In this document: piece after piece, positions 11,812 to 22,076 of the stretch
Numbering within the stretch: position 1 is the stretch's first letter
Layout: every line of letters starts with the position of its first letter
From: Mycoplasma leonicaptivi ATCC 49890
GTDB lineage: Bacteria; Bacillota_I; Bacilli_A; Mycoplasmatales; Metamycoplasmataceae
Assembly (NCBI RefSeq): GCF_000622205.1
Contig: NZ_KK211409.1
Location: 25,080 to 67,816, forward strand
DNA: 42,737 nucleotides
Direction of reading: 5' to 3'
Notes under the pieces: model-generated
Databases searched by the model: none
Seen by the model: only the letters and a program-made list of their open reading frames with translations
Told to the model about the DNA's origin: nothing
Program-made: the position numbers and the translations under genes

Positions 11812-12021
11812 ATGAAATCTTCAAAAGATAGAACAGTTCTAATATTACTATCTATTTTCTTAGGTGGTTTAGGAGTTGACAGATTTTATGCAGGAAGAGT
11901 AGGTTTAGGTATTTTAAAACTACTAACCTTTGGCGGATCTGGAATATGATATTTAATCGACATCATTTTAGCTGTAACAGGTAAAATGAAAGATTCAAAA
12001 GGTAATTATATTCAAAACTAA
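11812..12021 (+). CDS. TM2-domain membrane protein (69 aa)
   Basis: Matches the TM2 domain family: an N-terminal helix (TVLILLSIFLGGLG), the family hallmark VDRFYAGRVGLGILK, then a second helix (WYLIDIILAVTG). TM2 proteins are small two-helix inner-membrane proteins of unknown molecular function. A strong AGGAG site precedes the ATG, 9 bases after the preceding membrane protein's stop, so it belongs to the same operon. The call rests on the D-R-F-Y-x-G motif and the length. Confidence 0.85.
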
Positions 12022-12024
12022 TAT

Positions 12025-12055
12025 AAAAACAGAAATTTTATATTTCTGTTTTTTT
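12025..12055. terminator. Bidirectional terminator between the TM2 gene and ftsH
   Basis: Twelve-base-pair stem AAAAACAGAAAT / ATTTCTGTTTTT with a 5-base loop and T-run. It ends the plus-strand HNH module and the convergent ftsH transcript. The stop codon of the -1 frame ftsH tail falls in its loop. Confidence 0.8.
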
Positions 12056-12139
12056 GTCGCTTTCTTCTGGTTTTGCTTCAATAATTTCTTCAGTAGAAGC
12101 AATTAGTTCATCTAAATCATAAACAATTTCTTGTTTTTT
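12038..12139 (-). other. Out-of-frame C-terminal tail of ftsH after a slippery A-AAA-AAC site
   Basis: The heptamer A-AAA-AAC (12139 to 12133 on the minus strand) is phased exactly as X-XXY-YYZ in the ftsH frame. Slipping back one base gives a further 31 residues after the Lys-Lys (QEIVYDLDELIASTEE..., acidic, ending KTEI at TAA 12038-12040). The zero frame gives only NKKLFMI and TAG. The tail's composition matches the preceding acidic FtsH C-terminus. Explanations are programmed -1 frameshifting, a real indel in the A7 run, or a sequencing error. Confidence 0.55.
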
Positions 12140-14037
12140 TCTTGTTCTTGATTTTCTTCTGGAAGTTTATTGTTTTTAACAATATAATTAATTTCTTCAG
12201 CTATAATTGTTTCTTTTTTGAGTAGTAAAGTTTTAATAAGTTCTAGTAAATCTTTGTTTTCTTTAATAACTTTTAAAGCAAGTTCTTTTGCTTCTGTAAT
12301 TATTTTTCTAATTTCAAGATCTATTTCATGACTAATTTGATTTGAAATTGATGAACTTGTTGCAAGAGTTTTTCCTAAAAATGGACTACCAGATTCATCA
12401 TAATATTTAATTGGACCTAAGTCACTCATACCAAATTCTGTAACCATTCTTCTTGCAATAGAAGTAGCTTTATTAATATCATCGGAAGCACCGGTTGAAA
12501 TTCTATTTTCACCATAAATAATTTCTTCAGCTGCTCTACCACCCATAAAACTTGCAATAGAAGCTAATAGTTCTTCTTTTGTATAATTATACTTTTCTTG
12601 CTCAGGCATCATTAAATTATAACCACCTGCTTGTCCTCTTGGAATAATTGTTATTTTTTGAACTTTATTTCCTCCTGGAACTTTTATACCAACAACGGCA
12701 TGCCCTGCTTCATGATAAGCAACCATTGTTAATTCTTCTTGTGTAATTGTTCTAGATTTTTTAGCTGGACCAGACATAACTCTATCAATAGCTTCATCAA
12801 TAATTTCAAGAGTTATAACTGATGAGTTTTCACGAACTGTTAATAAAACTGATTCATTAATAACATTTTCAAGTTGAGCACCAGAAAAACCAGGTGTTCT
12901 TTTTGCTATATTACTAAATTCAACATTAGAAGCAAATCTTTTTCCTTTAGCATGAAGTTTAAGAATTTCTTCTCTTTCTTTAACATCAGGTAACCCAACA
13001 GTGATAACTCTATCAAAACGACCCGGTCTTGTTAGCGCAGGATCTAAAACGTCTGTTCTGTTTGTAGCTGCTACAAAAAGTAATCCTGAATTTTCTTTAA
13101 TACCATCCATTTCAACAAGAAGTTGATTTAATGTTTGTTCACGTTCATCATGACCACCACCAATACCACTACCTCTTGTTCTACCAATAGCATCTAATTC
13201 ATCAATAAAAATAATTGCTGGAGAATGTTTTCTTGCTTCTGCAATAACTTGTCTAACTCTTTTGGCCCCCATACCTACAAATAATTCAACAAAATTCGAA
13301 GCAGAAACAAAGAAAAATGGAACTTCTGCTTCACCCGCTGTTGCTTTTGCAAGAAGTGTTTTTCCTGTCCCTGGCGGACCACCAAGTAAAATACCTCTTG
13401 GCATTCTTGCACCTGCATTTTCATATTTTTTAGGATTTTTAAGATAATCAACTATTTCTCTTATTTCTTCAATTGGTTCTTTATTTCCTGCAATATCAGA
13501 AAACTTTTTATCCGATTTAACTATTTGTGCTGGATTTTTGTCTCCTAACATTCCACCAGATTGTCCATTCATCATTTTAGATTGTGCTCTAAATATGATA
13601 TATAAGAAAAGAATGAAAATTATTGTTGGGAATAAAGAAATAAAGAATGATAAGAAAACATTATCTTTTGGTTGTGGCGCTGTTTCATAAATACCCATTT
13701 CAGATGCACTTCTTAATGCTTTATCAATAAATGGATAAACATCATTACTAAATGAATTATTTAAAATACCAAAAGGTGCATTTGTAACAAATGTTAATGT
13801 GGTATCACCATTTACAAATATTCCTGTAATGTTGTTTGCATATGTATTAACTGATATATTTTTAAAATAAATTGCATCATTGGTATCTTCACTAGCAAAT
13901 TTTATATTGCTTATTAATTGACTTAATTTTATTTCGGTAAAACTTTGTTTTTGACCAATTGTTAATCATAAAACAATAGCAATTATTAAAGCTATAATTA
14001 CACCAATAATTATATATTTTTTATAATTTTTAATCAT
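12112..14037 (-). CDS. ftsH: ATP-dependent zinc metalloprotease FtsH
   Basis: Membrane-anchored AAA+ protease that degrades misassembled membrane proteins and some regulators. Two transmembrane helices flank an extracellular segment (about residues 5-27 and 128-149). Then come Walker A GGPPGTGKT (219-227), Walker B IIFIDELDAIG (about 274-284), the second region of homology TRPGRFDR (about 335-342) and zinc motif HEAGH (about 441-445). The ATG at 14037 follows AGGAGG, 24 bases after tilS. As read it is 641 aa, ending at TAG 12112-12114. A -1 shift at the A-run 12133-12139 would extend it to about 666 aa. The pth-tilS-ftsH order is common in Firmicutes and mollicutes. Confidence 0.96.
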
Positions 14038-14061
14038 TTTCCTCCTTTTTAATATTTTATA

Positions 14062-14934
14062 TTATACTTTATTATTAATCAAATTTCCTTTTTTCTTATA
14101 AAGATAAATAGAATTTGATAATTTAAATTTTTGTGTTCTGTTTTTAGATAAAATAAACTTAATTATGTTATCTATTTTTTTACTTGATAAATTAATACCA
14201 TCAAAAAAAGTATTGATATAATGATAAACTAATTCTTTTTGATGATTAAGTTCAAGAAAAAAATCTTGATTGAAGTTGTTTTTTTGCCAATCTTCATATT
14301 CCTTATTAATTTTTTTAGATTTATAAATTAAAAAAATGTTTTTTAATCTTGTTTTTCAATAAAAATAAAATTTAAAAATTTTCTTTTTTGAATTTTTCAA
14401 CCTTATTTCATTACGATTATATTTGGGTTCATTATTTGTGTAATCAACATAAAAAGGTATTCCTAAATCAACACATTTTTTAAAAATAGTATCTTTTCAA
14501 TATTTATATAATAAAGGCCTTTCAATATTCATTCCATATAAATAATTATTTTTCTTTATTCCATAAAACATTGTATATTTTTTGGATTTGTGTTGCATAA
14601 TAGATGTTTCAATAAAATCATCTTTATTATGAGCTATTAAGATCTTGTTGCATTGTTCTTGATCATAAATTTGTTTGAAAAATACATATCTTTGTTCACG
14701 AGCTCATTTTTGAAAATTACCAGATGTATAATCACTTTTTTGTTTTTCAAGTAAATAAAATTTTATGTTATAAAGTTTACAAAATTCTCTAACAATTTTT
14801 ACATCATTGTAGCTGTCTTGTCTTTGATTATAATTTACTGTTGCAACAACTATGTTTTTATCTTTATACAAATTTAATAAAAACATACTATCTGGACCAC
14901 CACTAACAGCAATCAATATTTTATTTTGGTTCAT
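14062..14934 (-). CDS. tilS: tRNA(Ile)-lysidine synthase TilS (290 aa)
   Basis: Modifies the wobble cytidine of the CAU-anticodon isoleucine tRNA to lysidine, so it decodes AUA rather than AUG; this is essential where AUA is frequent. N-terminal PP-loop motif AVSGGPDS (residues 9-16). The family signature continues through LIAHNKDDFIET and the basic region with TNNEPKYNRNEIR. In-frame TGA (14704-14706 and others) is Trp; the stop is TAA 14062-14064. It is shorter than E. coli TilS and has the compact mycoplasma form without a large C-terminal domain. The start overlaps the 3' end of pth by 14 bases, and ftsH follows. Confidence 0.92.
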
Positions 14935-15490
14935 TATTTCTTCTTTGATTATATTTGTTCATAACAATTTTGACATCATTGTAAACAAATGATAAAGATG
15001 CATCTGCTGCTTCATCTAAAATTGGTATAAGTTTATTAAAACTTTCTTTTGAAAACTTACCTAAAACAAAGTCTCTTAATTCACCTAAAAATTCTTCTCT
15101 AATACCAATTTTAATTCTTTTAAAATTGGTATCACCACCAAATGAGTTAATAACACTTTTAACACCGTTATGACTACCACCAGAACCACCAACTTTAAGG
15201 TTACTTTGTCCTAAATCAAGATCTTTTTCATCATGGATAATTAAAATATCTGAAATATCAATTTTATAAAAATCGGCTACTTCTTTAATAAATACACCTG
15301 ATAAGTTCATATATGTAAAGGGCTTAGCTAAAATAAAATCATCTGTTTTGACAAATTCGCCATTAAACTTGCTTTTTTGAAATTTTAATCCTGTTTTTTT
15401 TGCTATTATGTCAGCAACCAGAAAACCTACATTGTGTCTTGTGTATTTATAAGCTTCTCCAGGATTACCTAATCCAACTATTAACTTCAT
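14921..15490 (-). CDS. pth: Peptidyl-tRNA hydrolase
   Basis: Releases tRNA from stalled peptidyl-tRNA by cleaving the ester bond. Starts MKLIVGLGNPG with the family Asn (residue 9); the catalytic His is in TRHNVGF (about 19). The DILIIHDEKDLDLG and GGSGGSHNGVKS motifs with the active-site Asp and Asn follow. 189 aa, normal family length. AAGGAG precedes the ATG. It overlaps recD2 upstream by 10 bases and tilS downstream by 14 bases, so it sits within one operon. Confidence 0.96.
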   Translation of the reverse strand: MKLIVGLGNPGEAYKYTRHNVGFLVADIIAKKTGLKFQKSKFNGEFVKTDDFILAKPFTYMNLSGVFIKEVADFYKIDISDILIIHDEKDLDLGQSNLKVGGSGGSHNGVKSVINSFGGDTNFKRIKIGIREEFLGELRDFVLGKFSKESFNKLIPILDEAADASLSFVYNDVKIVMNKYNQRRNNEPK

Positions 15491-17952
15491 TTTAACTCCT
15501 TAAGAAATTCTTTGATATTAGTGAAAATAACTTCTTCTTTTTTAAATTCTTCTAAAAATATATGTGAGAAAAAGTTTTCAATATTTGCTATTATTGTTAA
15601 TTTATTTTTCGCTCTTGACACTGCTGTATAAACAAGTTTTTTAGACAACATCGTTTTGTGAGAATTATCTATCATAAATAAAACTGATTTAGCTTCTGAA
15701 CCCTGGAATTTATGAACTGAAATCGTATATGCTAAACTTAATTCAGACCTTGCTTCATCTTTTGTATATTTTATATAATTAAAATCACTTTTTTGCGAAC
15801 TATATCTAACAACTATATATTCTTTTTTATCAATAAATTCAACAGAATCAATAAAACCTATATCCCCATTTGAAACATTTTGTTCATTTCTGTTTACAAG
15901 TTGCACTACTTTATCACCAATTCTTAAATGGTCTTTGGGATTATTTTGATTATAAACAAATACAATTTTTCCGTTGGGATTATATAAATCTTGAAAAATT
16001 TTATTTAACTTATCAATTCCTAAATCACCCAAGTATTTAGGACTTAAAATAATTGTTTCTTCAATACCAAATTTTTGTACTGATTTTTCGAATGTTTTAT
16101 TTAATAAATCATCACGTTTCTTTTTAGTTAATTTACTATCAAAAAAAACAAAATCAAGACCTTTAGTGTTTAATAAAGAATCATGTTTATCAATTAACAT
16201 TTTTTCATAAACTTCTTCTTTTGGTAAGTTATCATTTGAGTAAGAATCTTTTATATCATTAACATAACAATAATCATCAAATTCGTTTTTTAATTCTTTA
16301 CTATATACATAAACATTGTTAATTAATTTTGAATATTCATGAATATTTGAACTATTTCCTGATCTAAAATTATTTGTAAGTGTTGTAAACGTGAAATAAT
16401 TGGATTCATAAAATTCTCTCAACATATCCCCGGGACCAATTGTTGGTAATTGATCTATATCGCCTACAATTACTAGTTTCTTGAGATTTTCACACATATT
16501 TAATAATTTATTAAATATGTTTACATTTACCATACTAAACTCATCGATAATTATAGTTTGGATACCTTCAAAATCTGATGGTGATTTTGTTGAAGTATCA
16601 TCATCATCTTTTATCCCTAAAAAACTATGGATTGTTCTTGCTTTTGTAGAACCTTTTAACATTAAGTTTGTTGCTGCTCTACCTGTTGGTGTTAGAATAA
16701 CAAAATCCTCATTATTTTTTTGTTTATTTTTTATTAAGGTCTTATAAATATGATCAATTGTTAAACTTTTTCCAGTTCCTGGGCCACCTACAATAAAAGA
16801 TATGTTTTTAGATAAAAAATTATTATAAGCAATTCTTTGCTCATCAGACAGTTTATCAATATCTTTTTTGACTAAAGTTTTAAAAATTTTGGGTTGACTC
16901 TTTGTTAAAAATAAAAGTTTTTCAATAATGTTTTTCTCTTTTAAGTATGTTTCATATAAACAAAACATTTTTAGAGAATATTTATAATTAGGATTAATAT
17001 TGTAATAAAGTATTAATTCGTTATTATTTACCATTTCTTGTAAAACATTATCTAAAATATGGCTAAATTCTATTTCATTCGAAGTGATTTCATTTAGATA
17101 TGTTTCTTGAACATATTGAGAGTGCATAAACAAATTGTTTAATCTTAACCTTCTTAAAATATCATCATAATTTATGTAAGTTGAATTATTATTCTCTAAA
17201 TCTTTTAAAGTAAGTTTAACATAATTTTTAACTCTTATTTTATTAAATTTATCAACACCTAATCACATTGCAAATTTATCAACATTGTTAAAATCTTGTT
17301 TGTCAACTGAATACAAATCATAAATTTTTTCAGGAAGTTTTAAATAGATCTCTTGAAAATCGAAGGTTCCATTATGTTTGGTTTTTAAAAATTCATAGAA
17401 GTTTTGTAAATTGTTTGGATAAAAATATTGATTATTTTTCTTTAGCAGTTCTGGATCATTATTAAAAGAATTAATTATTTTTGTTATTTTTTCGTAATTT
17501 TTATCATAGTATTTTTTAATGTTTTCGAATTGTTCTTGTTTAATAAAATCATAGTGTGTATTTTGAGTTGTTTCTAAATTTAAAATCTTAAAAAAATCGA
17601 TAATTCCTGCATTTGTTATTTTAGAAACAGAAGTTTTACCTATTTTTGGTATTTTTAACAAAATGTCTTCTAATTCTTTTGTTGGATTTATCTCCTCTAT
17701 AACAGGTATAAAACTTATTAGTGTATAAGTATTATTTTTACCATTATATGGTTTTTTGTATACTTTGACTTCAACTTTTTCAAAAAGTTTAGGTCTTTGA
17801 TTAGTTGAATATAAAACAATTTCTTTTGCGTTTTCAACCCTAAATAAACAAAGTGCATATGGCGAACCTGAATCACCTTTTATAAATCTTGTGATCTTTC
17901 CTTGAAAATAAAAAACTTCAAAACCATTAAAAAATTCTTTTTCTTGACTCAT
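15481..17952 (-). CDS. recD2: RecD2-type 5'-3' DNA helicase (823 aa)
   Basis: Superfamily 1 helicase of the RecD2 (YrrC) family, acting in DNA repair without RecBC. The N-terminal region (GDSGSPYALCLFRV, then a helix-hairpin-helix-like LLKIPKIGKTSVSKI) is typical of RecD2. Walker A GGPGTGKS lies at about residue 390, followed by GRAATNLM, Walker B IIIDEFSMV, GDIDQLP and the C-terminal VHKFQGSEAKSV and TAVSRAKNKL motifs. Open segments on either side of TGA 17263-17265 share one frame, so this is a single gene. A TGA near the end (15487-15489) is Trp, giving a final ...KWS at TAA 15481-15483. The start has no Shine-Dalgarno, but TATAAT lies 8 bases upstream. It is divergent from dnaA across the origin. 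Confidence 0.92.
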
Positions 17953-17960
17953 AATATTTA

Positions 17961-17966
17961 ATTATA
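17961..17966 (-). promoter_or_regulatory. -10 element of recD2, probably leaderless
   Basis: TATAAT on the minus strand ends 8 bases before the recD2 ATG and no ribosome binding site is present, so transcription should start at or next to the start codon. Confidence 0.5.
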
Positions 17967-18104
17967 AAATATTATTTTTTTATTAAAATCTTTATTTTTA
18001 TTTGTTAATAAAAAGTGAATAAATTGTTAATTATTTGTTGTTAAAATGTTTGTAAAATAGTTATTTTTATATGTAAAAAACTTACTTATTTATATATTTA
18101 AATG

Positions 18105-18110
18105 TATAAT
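18105..18110 (+). promoter_or_regulatory. -10 element of dnaA, probably leaderless
   Basis: TATAAT ends 7 bases before the dnaA ATG, placing the predicted transcription start at the start codon; no Shine-Dalgarno sequence is visible. Confidence 0.55.
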
Positions 18111-18117
18111 TTTATTT

Positions 18118-19533
18118 ATGAATATTCTAGGAGAAAAAGATTTTTTACAATATGATGATTTAAATAATGAATTAAAAAATTTGTTAAGAAGAAAAATTGA
18201 AGATAATATGGTTTTTCAAACTTTTTTTAAAGATTTTTTAATAAAAGATATTAAAAATAATGTTATTTATTTTGGCTCAAAAAATGAAATAAAACAAAGT
18301 GATAAAACTTTTATTAAAAATCATTTTTCAGATATTTTAAATGATATTGTTAATACTTTAAAAAATGGTCATTCATGGGATTTTGAAGAAACTAGAATAA
18401 AAAAACCTTTGTTTTCTAAAAAAACAAATGATAATGTTATCAAAAAAGAAAATACAAAAAATGATGTTATCAAACTACAAAATGTTGCTGATTTTGAAAT
18501 AGAATTAAAAGATAATATAAAAAAAGAAATTGTTTTTGATGTTATATTACGTAGTAAATATAATAAAGAAACTTATGATATATGTAAAATGGTATCAGAA
18601 GGAAGTAGTGATATTAAACTATTAATAATTTCTGGTGAATCCGGTCTAGGTAAAACTTATTTTTTACACGCTCTTGGTAACTCTTTAATTAAAAATAATA
18701 AAAAAGGTATTTATATTGATCCAAGTTTTTTTACAAGACAAATTTCAGAATTAATAAAACAGAATGATAATAATAAAATATTAAGTTTTTTGAATAAAAT
18801 TATTAATTTAGATTTTGTTATTTTTGATGATTTTCACGTTTTTGGTGAAGGTAATAAAAAACAAACTAAGAACTTTGTTAAGCAAATTATTGATGAAAGA
18901 ATAAATAATAATAAATTAGTAGTTATTTCAAGTAACCTAAGAACGTATGAATTTGAAAAAATATTTGATAACACAATTTATTCAAGATTACAAACTGGAT
19001 TTAACACAATTATTAAAAAACCACAAGATATTGATTTTATAAACTTTTTAGATTTTTATCTAAAACAAAAGGAATTCGATCATAAATTACTAAGTAAAGA
19101 AGCAAAAAGTTTTGTTATTTCTTATAAAAATTCTATAACTGGCCTTATTGGTGTTTCTTGAAAAATAGCTCATTACAAAAATAAATTTTTGGAAAACCAA
19201 GACTCACTTGAAGTAGTTCAAAAGATTTTAAATGAAGAAATAAAAAAGGATAGAAATATAACTAATGACAGAATTTTAAAAACTGTATCAAGTTATTATA
19301 AAATAAGTTTAAGAGAAATTTTGGGTAAAACAAGAAGAAAAGATATTGTTATAGCAAGACATGTTTGTTTTTATTTGTTAGATGATATTTTAAATTTATC
19401 ACCTACTGAGATCGGAAGAATTTTAAATAAAGATCATTCAACTGTTATTGTTGCTCTTAAAAAAATTAAAGACGGAACTGATAATTCAAGTTCAATTATT
19501 CTTGCTGGAAACAGAATAAAAAAAGACTTATAA
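18118..19533 (+). CDS. dnaA: Chromosomal replication initiator DnaA (471 aa)
   Basis: Binds DnaA boxes and opens the origin. Domain I is at the N-terminus, followed by a Lys/Asn-rich linker. The AAA+ domain has Walker A SGESGLGKT (about residues 172-180), FVIFDDFHVF (Walker B, about 233-242) and VVISSNLR (sensor 1). Domain IV carries the DNA-binding helices (LSPTEIGRILN) with the signature DHSTV. An in-frame TGA near 19159-19161 (ISLTGLIGVS-W) is Trp and joins the two halves. The start lacks a ribosome binding site and sits 7 bases after TATAAT. It is flanked by DnaA-box-like sites and followed by dnaN, the classic origin order. Confidence 0.97.
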
Positions 19534-19680
19534 ACATATTTAAGAAATTTATTCACAATAAAAAATTTGTTAATAAATTATAAAAACATTATTTTTTGAC
19601 TGTTTTTTTGTTAAAAAAATAACTTTTTTATACTTATTAACATATTAACAATTTATATTTAATTTACTATTGGAGAAATT
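19534..19680. other. oriC: oriC, right part: dnaA-dnaN intergenic DnaA boxes
   Basis: Sites resembling TTATCCACA: TTATTCACA (19549-19557, one mismatch), TTATTAACA on the minus strand (19568-19576), TTATTAACA (19634-19642) and an overlapping ATATTAACA (19642-19650). A and T runs between them fit an unwinding element. This is the usual mollicute origin position. Confidence 0.7.
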
Positions 19681-20808
19681 ATGAAATTTATTATTAATAA
19701 AAAAATTATAGAAGAAACTGTTGATTTTTTATCAACTTTTGTTGATAGCAATGATGCTTTTTTACCTTTTAGAAGTATTTATATTTCACTAAATGAATAT
19801 GAACTTACTCTTATGACAGCTAATTCAAATTCTGCCGCTAAAAAAGTTATAAAAGTAGATGAAAAAGATTTAAAAATTGATCAAGTAGGTAAAACTTTAT
19901 TAAATATTAGTATACTTAAGAATATTTTAAAGAAATTTGATAATGAAGTAACTTTTAGTATGAACAGTCAAGGTATTGATATTTTTGAAAACAAAACAAG
20001 ATATACTTTAACAACTTCTGATGTTTCTGGTTTTGATTCTTTAGATTTTTCGACAGGAAATAATATTTACGAAATAAATTCACAAGAATTTTATAAAAAA
20101 CTAAATAATGTTTATGTTGCTTGTGGAATAAGAAATGATAAAAGCAATAGTTCATTAACAAATAATTTAATAACAAAAACAATAAACTTAACATCAGAAA
20201 GTAATGGTATTAGATTTGTTGCAACAGATACATTCAGATTAGCAACAGATTTTTTAGAATTAGATATAAATGAAAAAATTAATATAAATCTTGATGCAAA
20301 GAATATTAAAAAAATTATTACAAAAGAATTACCAGAAAAAGTTCAATTTTATATAAAAGAAGACAAAGTTGGTTTGGTTTATGATAATACGGTTGTTTAT
20401 ACAAATATTATTAAATTTAGTTATGTTGATATAAGTCCTTTTTTAAATATGTCAAATGAACAAATTGTAAAAATAAAGAAAAACGAAGTTTTAAAAATAT
20501 TAAATAAAACAATTTTTTATAGTACCGAAAAAATGAATAAAATCCAATTCTCAATTAGTAATTCGGAAATAAAATCTAAATATGAAATTCCTGAAATAGG
20601 TGTTTCGGATTTCTTTACAAATAATTTTGAATACTCTGGTAAAACAATTGATATTGATGTTGATTACACTTTTATAAAAGACGCTGTTGGTACATTTGAA
20701 ACTGAAGAACTTATTTTTAATATTTCATATAAATTGGACAAAATTTATATAACTTCAGAAAATGAAAAAAATCTTTTACACATAATTACACCATTTAGAA
20801 GATATTAA
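19681..20808 (+). CDS. dnaN: DNA polymerase III subunit beta (sliding clamp)
   Basis: Ring-shaped processivity clamp that tethers PolC to DNA. 375 aa, normal length, with the three-fold clamp architecture. Recognisable stretches are VATDTFRLATDFLEL in the middle (the family's 'ATDGHRLA' region) and a C-terminal HIITPFRRY (family ending 'PMR' region). GGAG precedes the ATG. Its stop TAATG overlaps the start of the S4-domain gene by one base. There are no internal TGA codons. Confidence 0.95.
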   Translation: MKFIINKKIIEETVDFLSTFVDSNDAFLPFRSIYISLNEYELTLMTANSNSAAKKVIKVDEKDLKIDQVGKTLLNISILKNILKKFDNEVTFSMNSQGIDIFENKTRYTLTTSDVSGFDSLDFSTGNNIYEINSQEFYKKLNNVYVACGIRNDKSNSSLTNNLITKTINLTSESNGIRFVATDTFRLATDFLELDINEKININLDAKNIKKIITKELPEKVQFYIKEDKVGLVYDNTVVYTNIIKFSYVDISPFLNMSNEQIVKIKKNEVLKILNKTIFYSTEKMNKIQFSISNSEIKSKYEIPEIGVSDFFTNNFEYSGKTIDIDVDYTFIKDAVGTFETEELIFNISYKLDKIYITSENEKNLLHIITPFRRY

Positions 20809-21011
20809 TGAAAATCACATTAAAAAGTGAATATATCAAATTATCTCAATTTCTTAAGTTAATAAAAGCCGTTGATACAGGTGGTCAAACAGTTTTTTTT
20901 CTTCAAAAAAATGAAGTAACTATAAACGGAAATAAACCAGAAGGTAAATCTTCTAAAATAAGACAAGGTGATATTGTTTGAGTTAATGATAAAGCATATT
21001 TAATAGAATAA
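20808..21011 (+). CDS. S4-domain RNA-binding protein (YaaA/RlbA type, 67 aa)
   Basis: Small S4 RNA-binding domain protein, the one that follows dnaN in many Firmicutes (YaaA/RlbA, implicated in ribosome assembly). The text ITLKSEYIKLSQFLKLIKAV, then GGQTVFFLQKNEVTINGN and RQGDIVWV, follows the family pattern. The start overlaps the dnaN stop by one base, so it is translationally coupled. TGA in IVW is Trp. The family call rests on motif and context. Confidence 0.88.
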
Positions 21012-21036
21012 ACTATATTTATATATAGTTTTTTTA
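21010..21036 (+). terminator. Terminator after the S4-domain gene
   Basis: AACTATAT / ATATAGTT stem followed by seven Ts, overlapping the stop codon of the S4 gene. It should end the dnaN transcript before cdsA. Confidence 0.65.
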
Positions 21037-21053
21037 TATATAATTTATACAAT

Positions 21054-22067
21054 ATGATAAAAAAAATAAATAATAATAAGTTTTTAACAAATAGATTAAT
21101 CCCCGGTCTTTTTTTTGTAATTTTTATAATCCTTTTTATATTTATTAATAGATTTATTTTGTATGATTTTAACTTTTATACAAATGTCGACAAAACTGTT
21201 TTTTACATTTTAAAAACAATAAGTTTTTCAATTTTATCAGGTGTCTTTATATGGATTTTTTATGAATTATGTAATGTTTTTTACAAAAATAAAAAATTAG
21301 CAATTATTAATGCTATTTTGTTAAATATTACTGTTTTTGCTGGTGTAAAATTACCACAAGATATATTTTTTAATTACAATAATTTTTTATTTCAATACAA
21401 AAGTGTTGGTTTATTAAGTGAATATTTATGAAAAGATTATGTTTTTTATATATTAATAACAGTTAATTGAATTTATTATTTAACAACTAAGTATATATAT
21501 TTAAAAAGAAATATTGTTGTTGACGATTTTATTACACAATCTCTTGTTTTCTTTTTAACTTTTACTATATTAGTTATATTTTTAAAAAGTTTTCTTTTTT
21601 TCTTGGTTATTTCTAACGGAATACAATATATTTTATTATGTTTTTTAGTAGCTACTATTAGTGATACAAGCGGGTATATAGGTGGTAAGTTTTTTGGTGG
21701 TAAATTTTTTGAAAAAAAATTAGCACCACAAATAAGTCCTAAAAAAACATGAGAAGGTTTTTTGTTTTCTTTTGTTATAACAATATTTTTTATTATTAGT
21801 TTTGTATTTATATATAACACAGGAAATAAAAACGAAATAAACGATTTTGTAAATTTACTAAAAACAACAAAAAGAACAGGATTTAGTTTGTTTATTTTAA
21901 TGTCTGTTTTATTTGCAGCAATTGGTGATTTATATTTTTCGTTGATAAAAAGACAATTAGGTATAAAAGATTATTCTAAATTATTAAAAGAACATGGTGG
22001 TTTATTAGATAGGTTTGATAGCATTTCATTCGTTTTCTTATTATTAAGTTTAGTTGTAATTATATAA
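21054..22067 (+). CDS. cdsA: Phosphatidate cytidylyltransferase (CDP-diglyceride synthase)
   Basis: Makes CDP-diacylglycerol from CTP and phosphatidic acid, the precursor of membrane phospholipids. Polytopic protein of 337 aa. The C-terminal half carries the family signature: [27 protein letters not shown], then [19 protein letters not shown] and [13 protein letters not shown]. Several TGA codons read as Trp. The start has no clear Shine-Dalgarno and lies 9 bases after a TATAAT (21039-21044), so it may be leaderless. It is followed after 9 bases by polC. Confidence 0.93.
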
Positions 22068-22076
22068 AGGGGTTTT

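Larger units (their letters stand above)
17953..18117. other. oriC: oriC, left part: DnaA-box-like cluster between recD2 and dnaA
   Basis: A very AT-rich intergenic region between divergent genes. Minus-strand sites resemble DnaA boxes: TTATTAACA (complement of 18003-18011), TTATTCACT (complement of 18014-18022, one base from the TTATTCACA site after dnaA) and TAATTAACA (complement of 18025-18033). The strand switch of gene direction here fits an origin. Boxes are inferred by similarity to TTATCCACA. Confidence 0.6.

Noticed and set aside
19955-20194. Minus-strand open frame inside dnaN
   Set aside because: Antisense shadow of the clamp gene, without start signals.
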